Assembly: GCF_032813545.1 (NCBI RefSeq)
Contig: NZ_CP136520.1
Coordinates: 3,528,001-3,592,000 of the forward strand
Length of the DNA stretch: 64,000 bases
From: Nodosilinea sp. E11
GTDB lineage: Bacteria; Cyanobacteriota; Cyanobacteriia; Phormidesmidales; Phormidesmidaceae
Direction: 5' to 3'
Part shown: piece by piece, positions 8,943 through 18,800 of the stretch
Layout of the letters: every line of letters starts with the position of its first letter
Numbering within the stretch: the first letter of the stretch is position 1
Notes under the pieces: model-generated
Databases searched by the model: none
What the model saw: only the letters and a program-made list of their open reading frames with translations
What the model was told of the DNA's origin: nothing
Position numbers and translations under genes: made by a program

Positions 8943-10142
8943 ATGGCCCCTATCCCCTCGCACCGCCACCAGGAACGCTCCCGCCTGGGGTTCATGGTGC
9001 TGCTATATGCCGTGCAAGCGGCCAGCAGCAATCCGGGGTTAGCCTACCTGCCGGTCGCCGCCTACCTGACCCACACGCTAGATCTGTCGGCCAGTCAACT
9101 GGCTAGTTTTCAGGCCATGGTGTTGTTCCCCTGGTTGATCAAGCCCCTGTGGGCGCTGCTGACAGACAATGTCGCCCTGGGGAAATATCGGGTCAAGGGC
9201 TACCTGATGTTGGCGTACAGCCTGGTGGTTGTGGGGTTTGGCTGGCTGGGGCAGCTAGGGCAGCCTACGGCGGCAGAACTACTGGTCGGCATTGGCATCA
9301 TTTCTGCGGCGGTGGCCGTTTCTGATGTCCTAGCTGACCGGTGGATGGTTATCGAAGGGCAACAGCGACAGCGAACGAATGTGTATCAGGCGGCTCAGTG
9401 GGTGGGGTGGGGTGGGACGGCAGTGGCGATGTTTCTAGCTGGGGGCTGGCTGGCTGATCGGGTTGCCCTCAGCCAGGTGTTTTGGCTCAGTACTCTGTTG
9501 CCCGGGGTCGCTTTGCTGCTGGTGGTCTGGCAGCTCCCCGAGCAACCGGCCCCTAACCCAGGCCTGCGGGTGCGTTGGCCGCAGTTTAGCCAAGCCCTCA
9601 GACAGCCTGAGCTACTCCGGGTAATGGGTCTGGTGGCAGTGCTCCAACTCGGTCCGCTGCCGGTAGATTATCTCTATCAGACCCAGGAACTGGGTTTTGA
9701 CAACGGGGTGATTGGCCAACTCAGGGCATTAGAGGGCATCGGCACGGTGCTGGGCGCTTTGGGCTTTGGGCTGTGGGCCTGGCGATGGTCTCCGACCGCC
9801 CAGCCGCTGCTGAGCCTCGCGGTTGGGGGCCAGGCGGGGGCGATTCTCAGTCTGGCGTTTATGCAGGATGTCACTTCGGCCTACGGGGTCTACCTGGTGC
9901 GCGGCCTGCTAGGAATTGTAGGATTTCTGGGATTATTTGGGCGAGTTGCGCCCGCTTGTCCCCCCATTGCTGCGGGCTTCACCTATGCCTTGCTGGTATC
10001 AATCTCAAATTTTGCCGTTAGCCTGGGGCTGGTGGTGGGGGGCACCCTCTATGACCTCGGGCTACCGTTTGGCACCATTGCCGTAATCGGGGCGGGCTAC
10101 ACCCTGGCTATCGGCAGTTGGCTGATTTGCCGCCAGGCTTAA
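8943..10142 (+). CDS. BT1-family (folate/biopterin-type) major facilitator transporter
   Basis: This hydrophobic protein of about 399 residues from ATG 8943 has roughly twelve membrane segments. The segment PWLIKPLWALLTDN followed by GKYRVKGYL matches the signature loop of BT1 folate-biopterin transporters. An upstream TTG at 8874 would add 23 polar residues and seems less likely. Cyanobacterial and plant homologues carry folates in some cases, but members differ in substrate and this one is assigned only to the family. It follows a GntR-UTRA regulator gene and ends 37 bases before the convergent TPR gene. Confidence 0.78.
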   Translation: MAPIPSHRHQERSRLGFMVLLYAVQAASSNPGLAYLPVAAYLTHTLDLSASQLASFQAMVLFPWLIKPLWALLTDNVALGKYRVKGYLMLAYSLVVVGFGWLGQLGQPTAAELLVGIGIISAAVAVSDVLADRWMVIEGQQRQRTNVYQAAQWVGWGGTAVAMFLAGGWLADRVALSQVFWLSTLLPGVALLLVVWQLPEQPAPNPGLRVRWPQFSQALRQPELLRVMGLVAVLQLGPLPVDYLYQTQELGFDNGVIGQLRALEGIGTVLGALGFGLWAWRWSPTAQPLLSLAVGGQAGAILSLAFMQDVTSAYGVYLVRGLLGIVGFLGLFGRVAPACPPIAAGFTYALLVSISNFAVSLGLVVGGTLYDLGLPFGTIAVIGAGYTLAIGSWLICRQA

Positions 10143-10179
10143 GGCTTTTGGGCGGCAGCCCCAACGGTGACCTGCCTGC

Positions 10180-11667
10180 TTATGGCGGCTTTTTTAGCCG
10201 CGCCACTCCGCGCGATCGCCAGTGGGCAAAGGGGCGAGTGAGCGTGTCCCAGACTTTGCGAAACAGCAAACGACCGTTGCTCGTCTGCCACGGGGGCGAT
10301 AGGCGTAGCGCTCGGTAAACCAAGGTCAGAGCTGGACCATAATCGCGTTGCTCCCAATGCACTTTGGCCACACAGGCGTAGACGATCGCCTTGATATACG
10401 CTTCGGCTGCTTCGGCCTCTACGGTAGCTAAGGCCCGTTGGCTGGCCTGCTGAGCCTGGTGGTATTGGCCCAGAGCGGCGTAGCAGTAGGCCTGGTGAGC
10501 CATGATAATGGCGATCATGCCGTTCCCTTCGCCGATGCGACGGGCTACGCTTTCGGCCTGGTTGAAGTAGGCGATCGCCTCAGCACAATGGCTCAGACCG
10601 TAGGCATAGATCACGCCTAGATCGTTTAAGACTAGGGCTTCTCGGTTACAGCAGTAGATTTCGCGGTAGAGGGCCAGACTTTGCTGGCCGTGGGCGATCG
10701 CCGCCTCTAGATCACGGCTGAGAAAGGAACAGCGACACAACCCGACCAGGATATCGGCTTGCAGGATGAGGTTGTTTTGGGCTTGGCCCAAGGCCAAGCA
10801 GCGGTTGAGGTAAGGCAACGCTTGCTCTGGCTCGCCGCGCCATTCGTACACCTTGGCAAAATGGTGGAGCGTAGCCGTTTCTTGGGCTGAAAGCCGATGG
10901 GTTTGGGCCAGGGTCAACGCCTCCTGCAAGACCTCAAGACTGCGGCGAGTACGCCCGGTGTAGCCATAGGCCAAGGCGAGCTGTTGCAAGACTTTGGCGG
11001 TCGTTTCCCAGGCGGCTAAGGCCTGGGCCTGGGGTAACACAGCTTCTAGCTCATTAATGACCGCGCGATAGCGCATATATTCCATCTCCAGATCGGCCAG
11101 GCCGCAGCGGGCTTCTACCTCCAACCGCAGATTCGGTTGGGCTCGGCTGTCTGCTAGCAGCTTGTCGTAGTGGTGTCTGGCTTTGTCGTAGGCCCCCAAC
11201 TGTTGCCACCCGTGGCCGGCCAGTTGGCGTAGCTCATTCTGCAAACCGTGGGTCGGTAAACCGGGGTCGACTTGGTCTAATAAGGCCTCGCACAGCTCGA
11301 CCTGCTCGCGGCGGTGCCCCCATAGGCCTAACTGCCGGTAGAGGGCGGTACCATCGCCGACAGGAGCTGTGGCGATCGCCCAGGCGATCGGCCACAGCTC
11401 GGCCTCGCAGGCGTGATAAAACGCCTCTAGCCAACCCCGCACCTGGTCTAAAGGGGCCTGGCTATGCGGTTCGTAGTGGCTCAACCACTGCACGATGGCC
11501 ATGTAGTGGCCATAGACCCAGGGCGATGAGAGATCTAGCGCTAATAAATCGGCGAGGCGATGGGGGCAGGAGGCCCCTAGATCGCCCCCCAGAGGGCTAG
11601 CAATCAGGCTCTCTAGGGGCGTTGCCGCTAGCCCGCCATCCTCAAGCGCGGGTCGAGGCGTTGTCAT
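10180..11667 (-). CDS. Tetratricopeptide-repeat protein, partner of the upstream STAND ATPase
   Basis: The protein of about 495 residues is built of helical TPR units from roughly residue 130 onward (for example AETATLHHFAKVYEWRGEPEQALPY-type pairs and AIAYFNQAESVARRIGEGNGM). The ATG at 11667 lies inside the 3' end of the upstream ATPase gene, a 26-base overlap, so translation is likely coupled. Together the two genes look like a STAND ATPase whose sensor repeats are encoded separately. No membrane segment or enzymatic motif is visible. It ends close to, and convergent with, the BT1 transporter. Confidence 0.78.
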   Translation of the reverse strand: MTTPRPALEDGGLAATPLESLIASPLGGDLGASCPHRLADLLALDLSSPWVYGHYMAIVQWLSHYEPHSQAPLDQVRGWLEAFYHACEAELWPIAWAIATAPVGDGTALYRQLGLWGHRREQVELCEALLDQVDPGLPTHGLQNELRQLAGHGWQQLGAYDKARHHYDKLLADSRAQPNLRLEVEARCGLADLEMEYMRYRAVINELEAVLPQAQALAAWETTAKVLQQLALAYGYTGRTRRSLEVLQEALTLAQTHRLSAQETATLHHFAKVYEWRGEPEQALPYLNRCLALGQAQNNLILQADILVGLCRCSFLSRDLEAAIAHGQQSLALYREIYCCNREALVLNDLGVIYAYGLSHCAEAIAYFNQAESVARRIGEGNGMIAIIMAHQAYCYAALGQYHQAQQASQRALATVEAEAAEAYIKAIVYACVAKVHWEQRDYGPALTLVYRALRLSPPWQTSNGRLLFRKVWDTLTRPFAHWRSRGVARLKKPP

Positions 11668-13045
11668 CGTGGGTGCGGAGGTGACGTAGATGGCTGAGAG
11701 CAATGCTGCGAATCAAATTGTGCTGGCGCAGATGGAGCTGGTCGTGGGTCACTAGCTCTTCCACTAAGTAGCGATCGATGAGGGCGTCTAGCATTAGCTG
11801 CTGCTGGTCAAGGTTGGGTTGCAGCGGAGTCAGCAGGTTCAGCCAAAAAGCCTCCACTACTGGGCGACGATAGACTGCCCCCAGACAGAGCAGCCGGTAG
11901 GCCAGCGGTACCTGGGCCTGCAGGCGGTTAAAGCTGGTTTCTAAGCGCTGGCGCACAATTTGCCGCAAACGCCGCGAATAGGAATCTAGCCGCAGCCGAT
12001 CGGCTTCGCCCTCTAGGGGCATGGCCTGGGTAGCCCGCTCTAGCTGCTCAATCTCGTGGCCGTAGGTGCCCCAGTAGGCAGTCAGGTTGCCGTCAAACGG
12101 CGGGTTGAGAATTTCTCCAGCGATAATTTGCAAGGTCAGGGGGTGCCCTTCGTAGGCGGCTCCAATCCGCTGTAGTTGATTTTGAGTGGTGCTGTTGATG
12201 TCGGTGGCTAGCCCCAATTGCTGGAGCAGCAGCATTTGCTCGGTGGGCTCTAACCCCTTGAGGGGGACACAGCGCCAAACAGCGGGGTAACGGCTGCCGA
12301 GCGATCGCAGCTGCACCGGAAATTCTTGAGTGGCCACCAGCACCACAGTCTGACAGTGCTCAGCGGCCAAGAGGCGATGGAAAAACCGCTGCCACTGGGG
12401 ATCTTTAAATTCGCTCCAGCCGGTTTCGTCGTTGCCTTCAAGGGTGGCTTCTAACCCATCTAAGATCAGCAGGCGGGGCTGACTGGTCAACTGGTTGACC
12501 ACTGCACTGATGCTTTCCTCCGGCGAAAGCGAGGCTAAATCGCCAGCGCCACCGGTCAGGTAGGGAGCAATTTGGCTGAAGCTGGTCTGATCGCGATCGT
12601 CGAAAGTAACGCGGTGCCGAGTTGGCAGAGCCGTTTCTAGGCGTTGACAGAGCTGATTGACCAGAGCTGTTTTGCCAATGCCAGTCATGCCGGTGACCAG
12701 CAGCAGCCGACAACCCTGCTGACAACCCTGCACTAGCTCCTCGATCAGCGCCGCCCGCCCAACCCAGACCTCGCTGTAAGCTTTAGCGGCGGGCATTGTC
12801 TCTGCGATCGCAGGGGGTCGGTCGGCCACCTGGGGCCAATCGACCCCCGCCGCCTCACAGATCGCCTTGAACGCATCGGCACTAATTGGAATCCGCTGCC
12901 AGAACCGCCGCAGGGTGGCTAGAGAAACGTGAGCGCGATCGTACCAGGCCGCCGATTGCCGTCCCCAACCCTGTTGGCGAATCGCGTCTTCAACCCGTTC
13001 TAACCCCTTTCGAGAGGCTTTTAACCTGTCGCGCCGATTGGCCAT
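11642..13045 (-). CDS. STAND/NB-ARC-type ATPase with N-terminal cyanobacterial HTH-like domain
   Basis: The 467-residue protein begins with a helical domain (MANRRDRLKASRKGLERVED, about 1-75) that often precedes NB-ARC domains in filamentous cyanobacteria and looks HTH-like. The STAND core follows: Walker A GMTGIGKTAL near residue 120, Walker B LLILDGLE near 190, and a winged-helix-like helical region to the end. STAND proteins act as signal-triggered switches, and some bacterial members are antiphage sensors; no effector domain can be seen here. The sensor repeats appear to be the separate TPR protein encoded by the overlapping downstream gene. Confidence 0.8.
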   Translation of the reverse strand: MANRRDRLKASRKGLERVEDAIRQQGWGRQSAAWYDRAHVSLATLRRFWQRIPISADAFKAICEAAGVDWPQVADRPPAIAETMPAAKAYSEVWVGRAALIEELVQGCQQGCRLLLVTGMTGIGKTALVNQLCQRLETALPTRHRVTFDDRDQTSFSQIAPYLTGGAGDLASLSPEESISAVVNQLTSQPRLLILDGLEATLEGNDETGWSEFKDPQWQRFFHRLLAAEHCQTVVLVATQEFPVQLRSLGSRYPAVWRCVPLKGLEPTEQMLLLQQLGLATDINSTTQNQLQRIGAAYEGHPLTLQIIAGEILNPPFDGNLTAYWGTYGHEIEQLERATQAMPLEGEADRLRLDSYSRRLRQIVRQRLETSFNRLQAQVPLAYRLLCLGAVYRRPVVEAFWLNLLTPLQPNLDQQQLMLDALIDRYLVEELVTHDQLHLRQHNLIRSIALSHLRHLRTHDDNASTRA

Positions 13046-13280
13046 CAGAATCTAGGAATTTCTAGTAAATCGTCACTACCTTGAATTAAAAGTTTGTCTA
13101 TACTACGGTGCAATTACTGATTTACTCTTCAGAAGCTTACCTAGACAACCGTAAACATACTGAGCCAGTAGAGAAAGTATAACTCAGGGTATTGGCAAAC
13201 TATAGTGAGATATTTTCTTTCACCTAGGCAGCTAAATTTTAGGGATAGGAGTTGTGTTGCTAAATAGATAATCTTAATTA

Positions 13281-13322
13281 GTGCTAGGCGTTTAATTAGG
13301 GCAGCCTAATTAGTCTCAGCAC
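13281..13322. other. Stem-loop in the AT-rich gap between STAND and GIY-YIG genes
   Basis: TAATTAGG and CCTAATTA pair around a 4-base loop (13293-13312), and an outer GTGCT/AGCAC pair brackets them at 13281 and 13318. It lies in the 472-base intergenic stretch 13046-13517, which is clearly richer in A+T than its flanks and otherwise shows no gene. The structure could be an operator, a terminator or part of a small RNA; no T-run follows. Confidence 0.35.
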
Positions 13323-13517
13323 AGATTAAGAGCAAGCGGCACATGGATCTGAATCTCGTCATAATGCCAGGACTTGAGTAGATGATTTGAGTTATCTTTA
13401 GCACCTTGCTGTGGTGATTTTGGCTGGCCAATTTGTCAGAATCGTGTCGATCAGATCCAATGCCTTAAGGGGTTCCTGGCTCCAATGAATTCGTTAGCCT
13501 GGGTGTAAAAGGAGAAA

Positions 13518-13844
13518 ATGATGAGAGCCGGTGAGGTTATGCCTTTTACCAGCATGAACATAAATTCAGTGCCAGAGACCGATGGCATCTATGTAATTTA
13601 TGATGAAGCATCAGCAGATTTGCCTGCCTACATTGGTAAATCAAATAATATCCGGCGTCGACTAATAGAACACTTCATTGGTCGAGGCCGCAAAACTATT
13701 GATTTGTTTACAGATCAGGGGCATAATTTATGGTTTTCCTTTGACTATTCTAATAACCCCTATGGAGCTAGAGCAGTAGCGCTAGCAAAGCTTTCTCCCG
13801 CTGGCCAAAAAAAACGTAAAATTCAGTATTTAGAAGATCTTTAG
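13518..13844 (+). CDS. Small GIY-YIG domain protein
   Basis: The 108-residue protein contains the GIY-YIG core: GIYVIYDE (residues about 24-31), then YIGKSNNIRRRLIEHF with the expected Tyr, Ile-Gly and Arg. GGAG sits five bases before the ATG, supporting this start. The C-terminal half is short and the family's usual catalytic Glu is not clearly placed, so nuclease activity is not assured. It stands alone, divergent from the STAND/TPR pair. Standalone GIY-YIG proteins include repair, intron-type and restriction nucleases; which of these applies cannot be decided. Its A+T-rich codons differ from neighbouring core genes and suggest transfer. Confidence 0.75.
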   Translation: MMRAGEVMPFTSMNINSVPETDGIYVIYDEASADLPAYIGKSNNIRRRLIEHFIGRGRKTIDLFTDQGHNLWFSFDYSNNPYGARAVALAKLSPAGQKKRKIQYLEDL

Positions 13845-14138
13845 GGGCGATTGCTGACAACGCTAGTGATGCTCTTAAAGCGATGCTCTAAAGTGGTAAA
13901 GCACGGCATGTCTAGCACTGAGGTCAGGCTCTGCTAGGGCAAATAATGCCCCTATCGGTTGATGATTGCTGTCAAAAATTGGGTGCTAGCACCGAATGAG
14001 CTACCTAGAGCGACCAGTCTCTAGTTCGTCACAAGCTTGCCTGGGCGATCGAATTGACCTCGCTATACTGAATCACATACTAGGGTCGCAATCCTACTAC
14101 AGGTCAGGATGCTAGCTCTACATTGTTAGGAGGTCGCA

Positions 14139-14666
14139 ATGCGCCATCAAACGCGTCAAGTTTTAATGGCAATCGCCTTGGCCAGTCTGTCTCTGGGGGC
14201 TTTGTTCGCCCCTGCTCAGGCGGCTGAACGGGTGCGCCTCAACTATCGCGGCTTTAGTCGCTCTGTACCGGTACCCCTGCTTGTGGCTTTGGCCGATACA
14301 GGTGCAACCTCTGGTGTGCTCGGCGGGCTACTCAATCAGGCGGGGCAAGATGCGAACCAACTGCGATCGCTGCTTACCCGGCCACTGCCCGCCGACCCTG
14401 TCGTGCTCGATCGCTCCCTCAACAGCCGTCCTGGTGAATGGGTGCTCGACTACCTGGCCCAATCGATTCACACAGGCAGAGGTGCAGCCGACCGCCAGGC
14501 GCTGCGGGCGGCCCTAGTGCTATCTGCTAGCGACGACAAGCAAATCACGCTGCTAGAGGTGTTGCAAAATTATCCCACCGAAGAAGTCGTGTTAGAAGGC
14601 GACAATATTCAAGCTGCCTACAACCGGTTAGCCAGCTTTTTGCGTCCCCTCTCCATTTTTCTATAG
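14139..14666 (+). CDS. Secreted DUF1400-type protein (alpha/beta-hydrolase N-terminal domain, standalone)
   Basis: The 175-residue protein has a typical signal peptide (about 1-28, cleavage after APAQA) followed by a helical domain resembling DUF1400, which in cyanobacteria is often fused N-terminal to an alpha/beta hydrolase. Here the domain stands alone: the protein stops after SFLRPLSIFL and no hydrolase domain follows. A strong ribosome site (AGGAGGT) precedes the ATG. It is likely a periplasmic protein of unknown role. The 294 bases upstream, after the GIY-YIG gene, hold no visible gene. Confidence 0.75.
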   Translation: MRHQTRQVLMAIALASLSLGALFAPAQAAERVRLNYRGFSRSVPVPLLVALADTGATSGVLGGLLNQAGQDANQLRSLLTRPLPADPVVLDRSLNSRPGEWVLDYLAQSIHTGRGAADRQALRAALVLSASDDKQITLLEVLQNYPTEEVVLEGDNIQAAYNRLASFLRPLSIFL

Positions 14667-14760
14667 ACCCTCCTTTCATAGACCCTCTTTTCACTGGTTT
14701 TGGTCTCACCGGCTGAGTGCATTCCGAGTTTGTAAATTCATCCTTTTGACAGCTAGCTAG

Positions 14761-14866
14761 TCCGTCATTTTCGTGCAGAACTTGCCCCCGCGAAGGCGTG
14801 GGGCGGGAATCTACAGCGAACAGCTTGCTCCCGAATGGACTCCCACTGGTGGGGGAATGACGTAGG
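14761..14866. repeat. Composite inverted-repeat element resembling dispersed GGGAATCTA repeats
   Basis: The segment begins GTCATTTTCGTG and ends GGGGGAATGAC, so its outer ends are inverted. Inside are CCCCCGCG..CGTGGGG and GGGAATCTACAG, which recall the 45-base repeats at 31399 and 63215. It occupies much of the gap between the DUF1400 gene and the small membrane-protein gene. No protein is encoded. Confidence 0.4.
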
Positions 14867-14974
14867 CATCGGCAAAAGTGGGATGCACCCCAACGGCCTT
14901 TTGGCAAAATCCCGTTTAGATCGGTCTAGATCCCCCAATCGACTGGGAACAGAAAACCTGTTGACGCGATCCCA

Positions 14975-15136
14975 CTATCGACTTAATAAAGAATACGCAA
15001 CCATACCGACGACAATCGCTACCACCAACAGCGTCAGCGGTTCTAGCTTAAATTCTGTCTGTTTGCTAGAGCCAGTAGCGTAAAAAAACGCGGCCAACAC
15101 AATCACTATTACAACTAGATCAAGGCCAGTAAACAC
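14975..15136 (-). CDS. Small two-helix membrane protein (53 residues)
   Basis: A GTG start at 15136, with GGAG nine bases upstream, opens a 53-residue frame to TAG at 14975. Residues 5-20 (GLDLVVIVIVLAAFFYA) and 33-50 (PLTLLVVAIVVGMVAYSL) are strongly hydrophobic, separated by a polar charged loop (SSKQTEFKLE), giving a hairpin membrane protein. I do not recognise the family. The composition, spacing and ribosome site make it a credible gene. It is transcribed away from gap1. Confidence 0.55.
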   Translation of the reverse strand: MFTGLDLVVIVIVLAAFFYATGSSKQTEFKLEPLTLLVVAIVVGMVAYSLLSR

Positions 15137-15263
15137 AGCGCTTTCTCCATTGCCGACGAGAACTAGGTGCCAAGCAAGCCACTCTGGGTAACACTACAGA
15201 CCTAACAGTTTCTAGGTATAGCGGTAGATGCTTAATCAATCACTTGCTTAACTCAGCATTTTA

Positions 15264-15280
15264 GTCTCCCACTGGGAGAC
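15264..15280. promoter_or_regulatory. Perfect 17-base palindrome upstream of gap1
   Basis: GTCTCCCA and TGGGAGAC flank a single C. It lies 214 bases upstream of gap1 and 128 bases upstream of the small divergent gene, within the otherwise featureless gap 15137-15493. It is compact enough to be an operator and has no T-run. No known regulator was assigned. Confidence 0.35.
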
Positions 15281-15430
15281 CAAACTCTGAAATAAAAGCG
15301 TAGATCCCCACCTCCTCAGAACAACACCCCCTAGCATTTCCCCCATGGGGAGTGGCGAACCTTTGTCAAGTAGCCATGACCTGTTTATCCAGTAATGCTC
15401 CAAACGCCTGATTCAGGCTGCTTTGGATGA

Positions 15431-16546
<1,116 letters not shown>

Positions 16547-16971
16547 CACCACCAACCGCTTGGGTAGGATAGGTCAAGGGATTGCTCCAGAGCCTATCCG
16601 ACCCAGGTCTCTGGCTAGGTAGGATAGGTACACAAGCGTCGCCCAGCTTACCTAGGCTGGGTTGACTGAATACCGTCTGCACAGCCGGTGCATCTGTACC
16701 CCTAATTTGCGAGTATGCATTTGCTCGATTCATCGCTCCTATCCCTACCGGGGGGAAAGACTACAGGTGCTATGATCGACTTATGTTAAGGAACCATTAA
16801 GTTGGTTAAGGGAGTTCGGTAGTCTCTAATGCTGTTTTGAAAACGCCCATCCTATGATGAAGCTAGGCTCGCATTGGGGGCAGAATGCGGTTGCCAAATG
16901 CGCTTTGAAAGATTGCCTTTAAACGTATTGCTCCGTTGCCATTGCATTCCTACAGCCATCCTGCACCACCC
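16547..16971. other. Intergenic region gap1-purF with a duplicated GGTAGGATAGGT motif
   Basis: The 425-base gap encodes no convincing protein. A short motif occurs twice in direct orientation (GGGTAGGATAGGT at about 16561 and AGGTAGGATAGGT at about 16617). A TATGAT at 16771-16776 is a plausible -10 box for purF, though no matching -35 is seen. A TTG at 16936 would extend purF but precedes no conserved sequence. Confidence 0.35.
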
Positions 16972-18489
16972 ATGACGTTCCCTTCCGACGCTTTCTTAGA
17001 CGAGTCTTGCGATCGCGATCTTGCCGATCAGGGCGATCGCCCCGACAAACCCGAAGAAGCCTGCGGCATCTTTGGCCTCTATGCCCCTGACGAAGAGGTG
17101 GCGCGGCTGGCCTACTTTGGCCTGTTTGCCCTCCAGCACCGGGGCCAAGAGTCGGCGGGAATCGCCACCTTTGATGCCTCTGGTAGCCACTGCTACAAGC
17201 ACATGGGCTTGGTTTCCCAGGTGTTTGACGACCATATTTTGCAAGGCCTGTCGGGGCATATTGCCGTCGGGCACACCCGCTATTCCACCACTGGCTCTAG
17301 CCACGTGTGCAATGCCCAGCCCGCCGTCGTACCCACCCGGCTAGGTGACCTGGCGCTAGCCCACAACGGCAACCTGGTCAACGCCGCCGACCTGCGGGAA
17401 GAGCTGATCGATCGCGATCACGACTTGATCACCACCACCGATTCCGAGATGATCGCCTTTGCCTTGGCCGAGGCGGTTAATGATGGGGCCGACTGGATTC
17501 AAGCCGCAGAAACGGCCTTTAATCGCTGCTATGGGGCCTTTAGCCTAGTGATTGGCACCCCCAACGGCATCCTTGGAGCCCGCGATCAGCAGGGCATTCG
17601 GCCCCTGGTGCTGGGGGTGCTGGGCAACGAGATTCCACCGGTAGGCGAGCCAGCTCAGTACGTATTGGCCTCAGAAACCTGTGCCCTCGACATCATTGGG
17701 GCTACCTACGTTCGCGATATCGAACCTGGGGAACTGGTGTGGATTACCCCCGAAGGGATAGTTTCCCGTCATTGGGCCGAAGCTACCCAACGCAAACTCT
17801 GCGTGTTTGAGATGATTTATTTCTCTCGCCCCGACAGCATTGTTAATGGCGAAAGCCTCTACAGCTATCGCCGCCGCCTGGGCCATCAGCTAGCGAAGGA
17901 GTCCCCCGCCGATGTCGATTTAATTATGGCGGTGCCCGACTCTGGGGTGCCCGCTGCGATTGGGTTTTCGCAACAGTCCCAAATTCCCTACGCCGAGGGC
18001 TTGATTAAAAACCGCTACGTCGGACGCACCTTTATTCAACCCACTCAGTCTATGCGGGAGGTGGGCATTCGCATGAAGCTTAACCCCCTCAGAGATGTGC
18101 TTGAAGGCCGACGGGTGCTGATCGTCGATGACTCCATTGTGCGCGGCACCACTAGCCGCAAAATCGTGCAGGCCTTACGGGATGCTGGGGCGATCGAGGT
18201 ACACATGCGCATTTCGTCGCCGCCTGTGACCCACCCCTGTTTCTACGGCATCGACACCGACAATCAAGACCAACTGATTGCCGCCACAAAGTCGTTAGCC
18301 GATATCACCAAGCAAATTCAGGTCGACTCGTTGGCCTACCTGAGCTGGGAAGGCATGCTGGCCGCCACCTATCAAGACCCCGGCAGTTTCTGCTCGGCCT
18401 GCTTTACGGGCAATTACCCGGTAGAGATTCCAGAGCCGTTTAAGCGGGCCAAGCTCAAGTTTGAGGCCAAAGAGCCGGTCACCACCTGA
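16972..18489 (+). CDS. purF: Amidophosphoribosyltransferase (glutamine PRPP amidotransferase)
   Basis: The 505-residue enzyme makes 5-phosphoribosylamine, the first committed step of purine synthesis. After a 30-residue propeptide comes Cys31 (EEACGIFGLY), which becomes the N-terminal nucleophile of the glutaminase domain. The C-terminal phosphoribosyltransferase domain has the PRPP loop VLIVDDSIVRGTTS. Cysteines in ETCALD, THPCFYG and FCSACF match the iron-sulfur, Bacillus-type subclass. ATG 16972 is chosen because it gives a normal propeptide. A strong hairpin terminator follows 31 bases after the stop. Confidence 0.96.
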   Translation: MTFPSDAFLDESCDRDLADQGDRPDKPEEACGIFGLYAPDEEVARLAYFGLFALQHRGQESAGIATFDASGSHCYKHMGLVSQVFDDHILQGLSGHIAVGHTRYSTTGSSHVCNAQPAVVPTRLGDLALAHNGNLVNAADLREELIDRDHDLITTTDSEMIAFALAEAVNDGADWIQAAETAFNRCYGAFSLVIGTPNGILGARDQQGIRPLVLGVLGNEIPPVGEPAQYVLASETCALDIIGATYVRDIEPGELVWITPEGIVSRHWAEATQRKLCVFEMIYFSRPDSIVNGESLYSYRRRLGHQLAKESPADVDLIMAVPDSGVPAAIGFSQQSQIPYAEGLIKNRYVGRTFIQPTQSMREVGIRMKLNPLRDVLEGRRVLIVDDSIVRGTTSRKIVQALRDAGAIEVHMRISSPPVTHPCFYGIDTDNQDQLIAATKSLADITKQIQVDSLAYLSWEGMLAATYQDPGSFCSACFTGNYPVEIPEPFKRAKLKFEAKEPVTT

Positions 18490-18520
18490 TCTACCCCTGT
18501 CACTCCTATCAAGAGAGTCG

Positions 18521-18556
18521 AATACCCCAGCAATCTGGTCAGATTGCTGGGGTATT
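18521..18556 (+). terminator. Hairpin terminator of purF
   Basis: A perfect 17-base inverted repeat (AATACCCCAGCAATCTG and its complement) encloses a 2-base loop, 31 bases after purF. The U-tract is weak (TATT), but the stem is long and stable. Confidence 0.75.
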
Positions 18557-18585
18557 TGCTGACATAACCTTAGTCCAGGCCAACG

Positions 18586-18722
18586 CCGTCCCCTCCTTGG
18601 GCGGGGTGCCCGGAGGGAGGGGTGGGTCAAACCTACAGCAAACTACAAGTCTCTTGATGGGGTTCGTTGCCAAAATGGCATAGACTGACCCACCCCTCCC
18701 CCTCCCAAGAGGGGAGGAGGAG
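18586..18722. repeat. Pair of inverted G/C-rich repeat copies (GGGAGGGGTGGGTCA arms)
   Basis: GGGAGGGGTGGGTCA at 18615-18629 and its exact complement at 18686-18700 face each other across 56 bases. Outside each arm are related CCCTCC..TTGGG..GGGG sequences, so the whole looks like two copies of one small element in opposite orientation. It fills most of the gap between the purF terminator and the DUF1622 gene. No coding capacity is seen. Confidence 0.5.
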
Positions 18723-18800
18723 CCTCGTTGACCCAGCACTGTTCTGATGGCGAACTCAGGTTGATATAGCTAGAGCCCCTTTGAGCAGAGGGCCAGATGG

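Noticed and set aside
14545..14907. 120-codon minus-strand frame over the end of the DUF1400 gene and the repeat region
   Set aside because: It overlaps a well supported gene and a repeat element; no domain resemblance.
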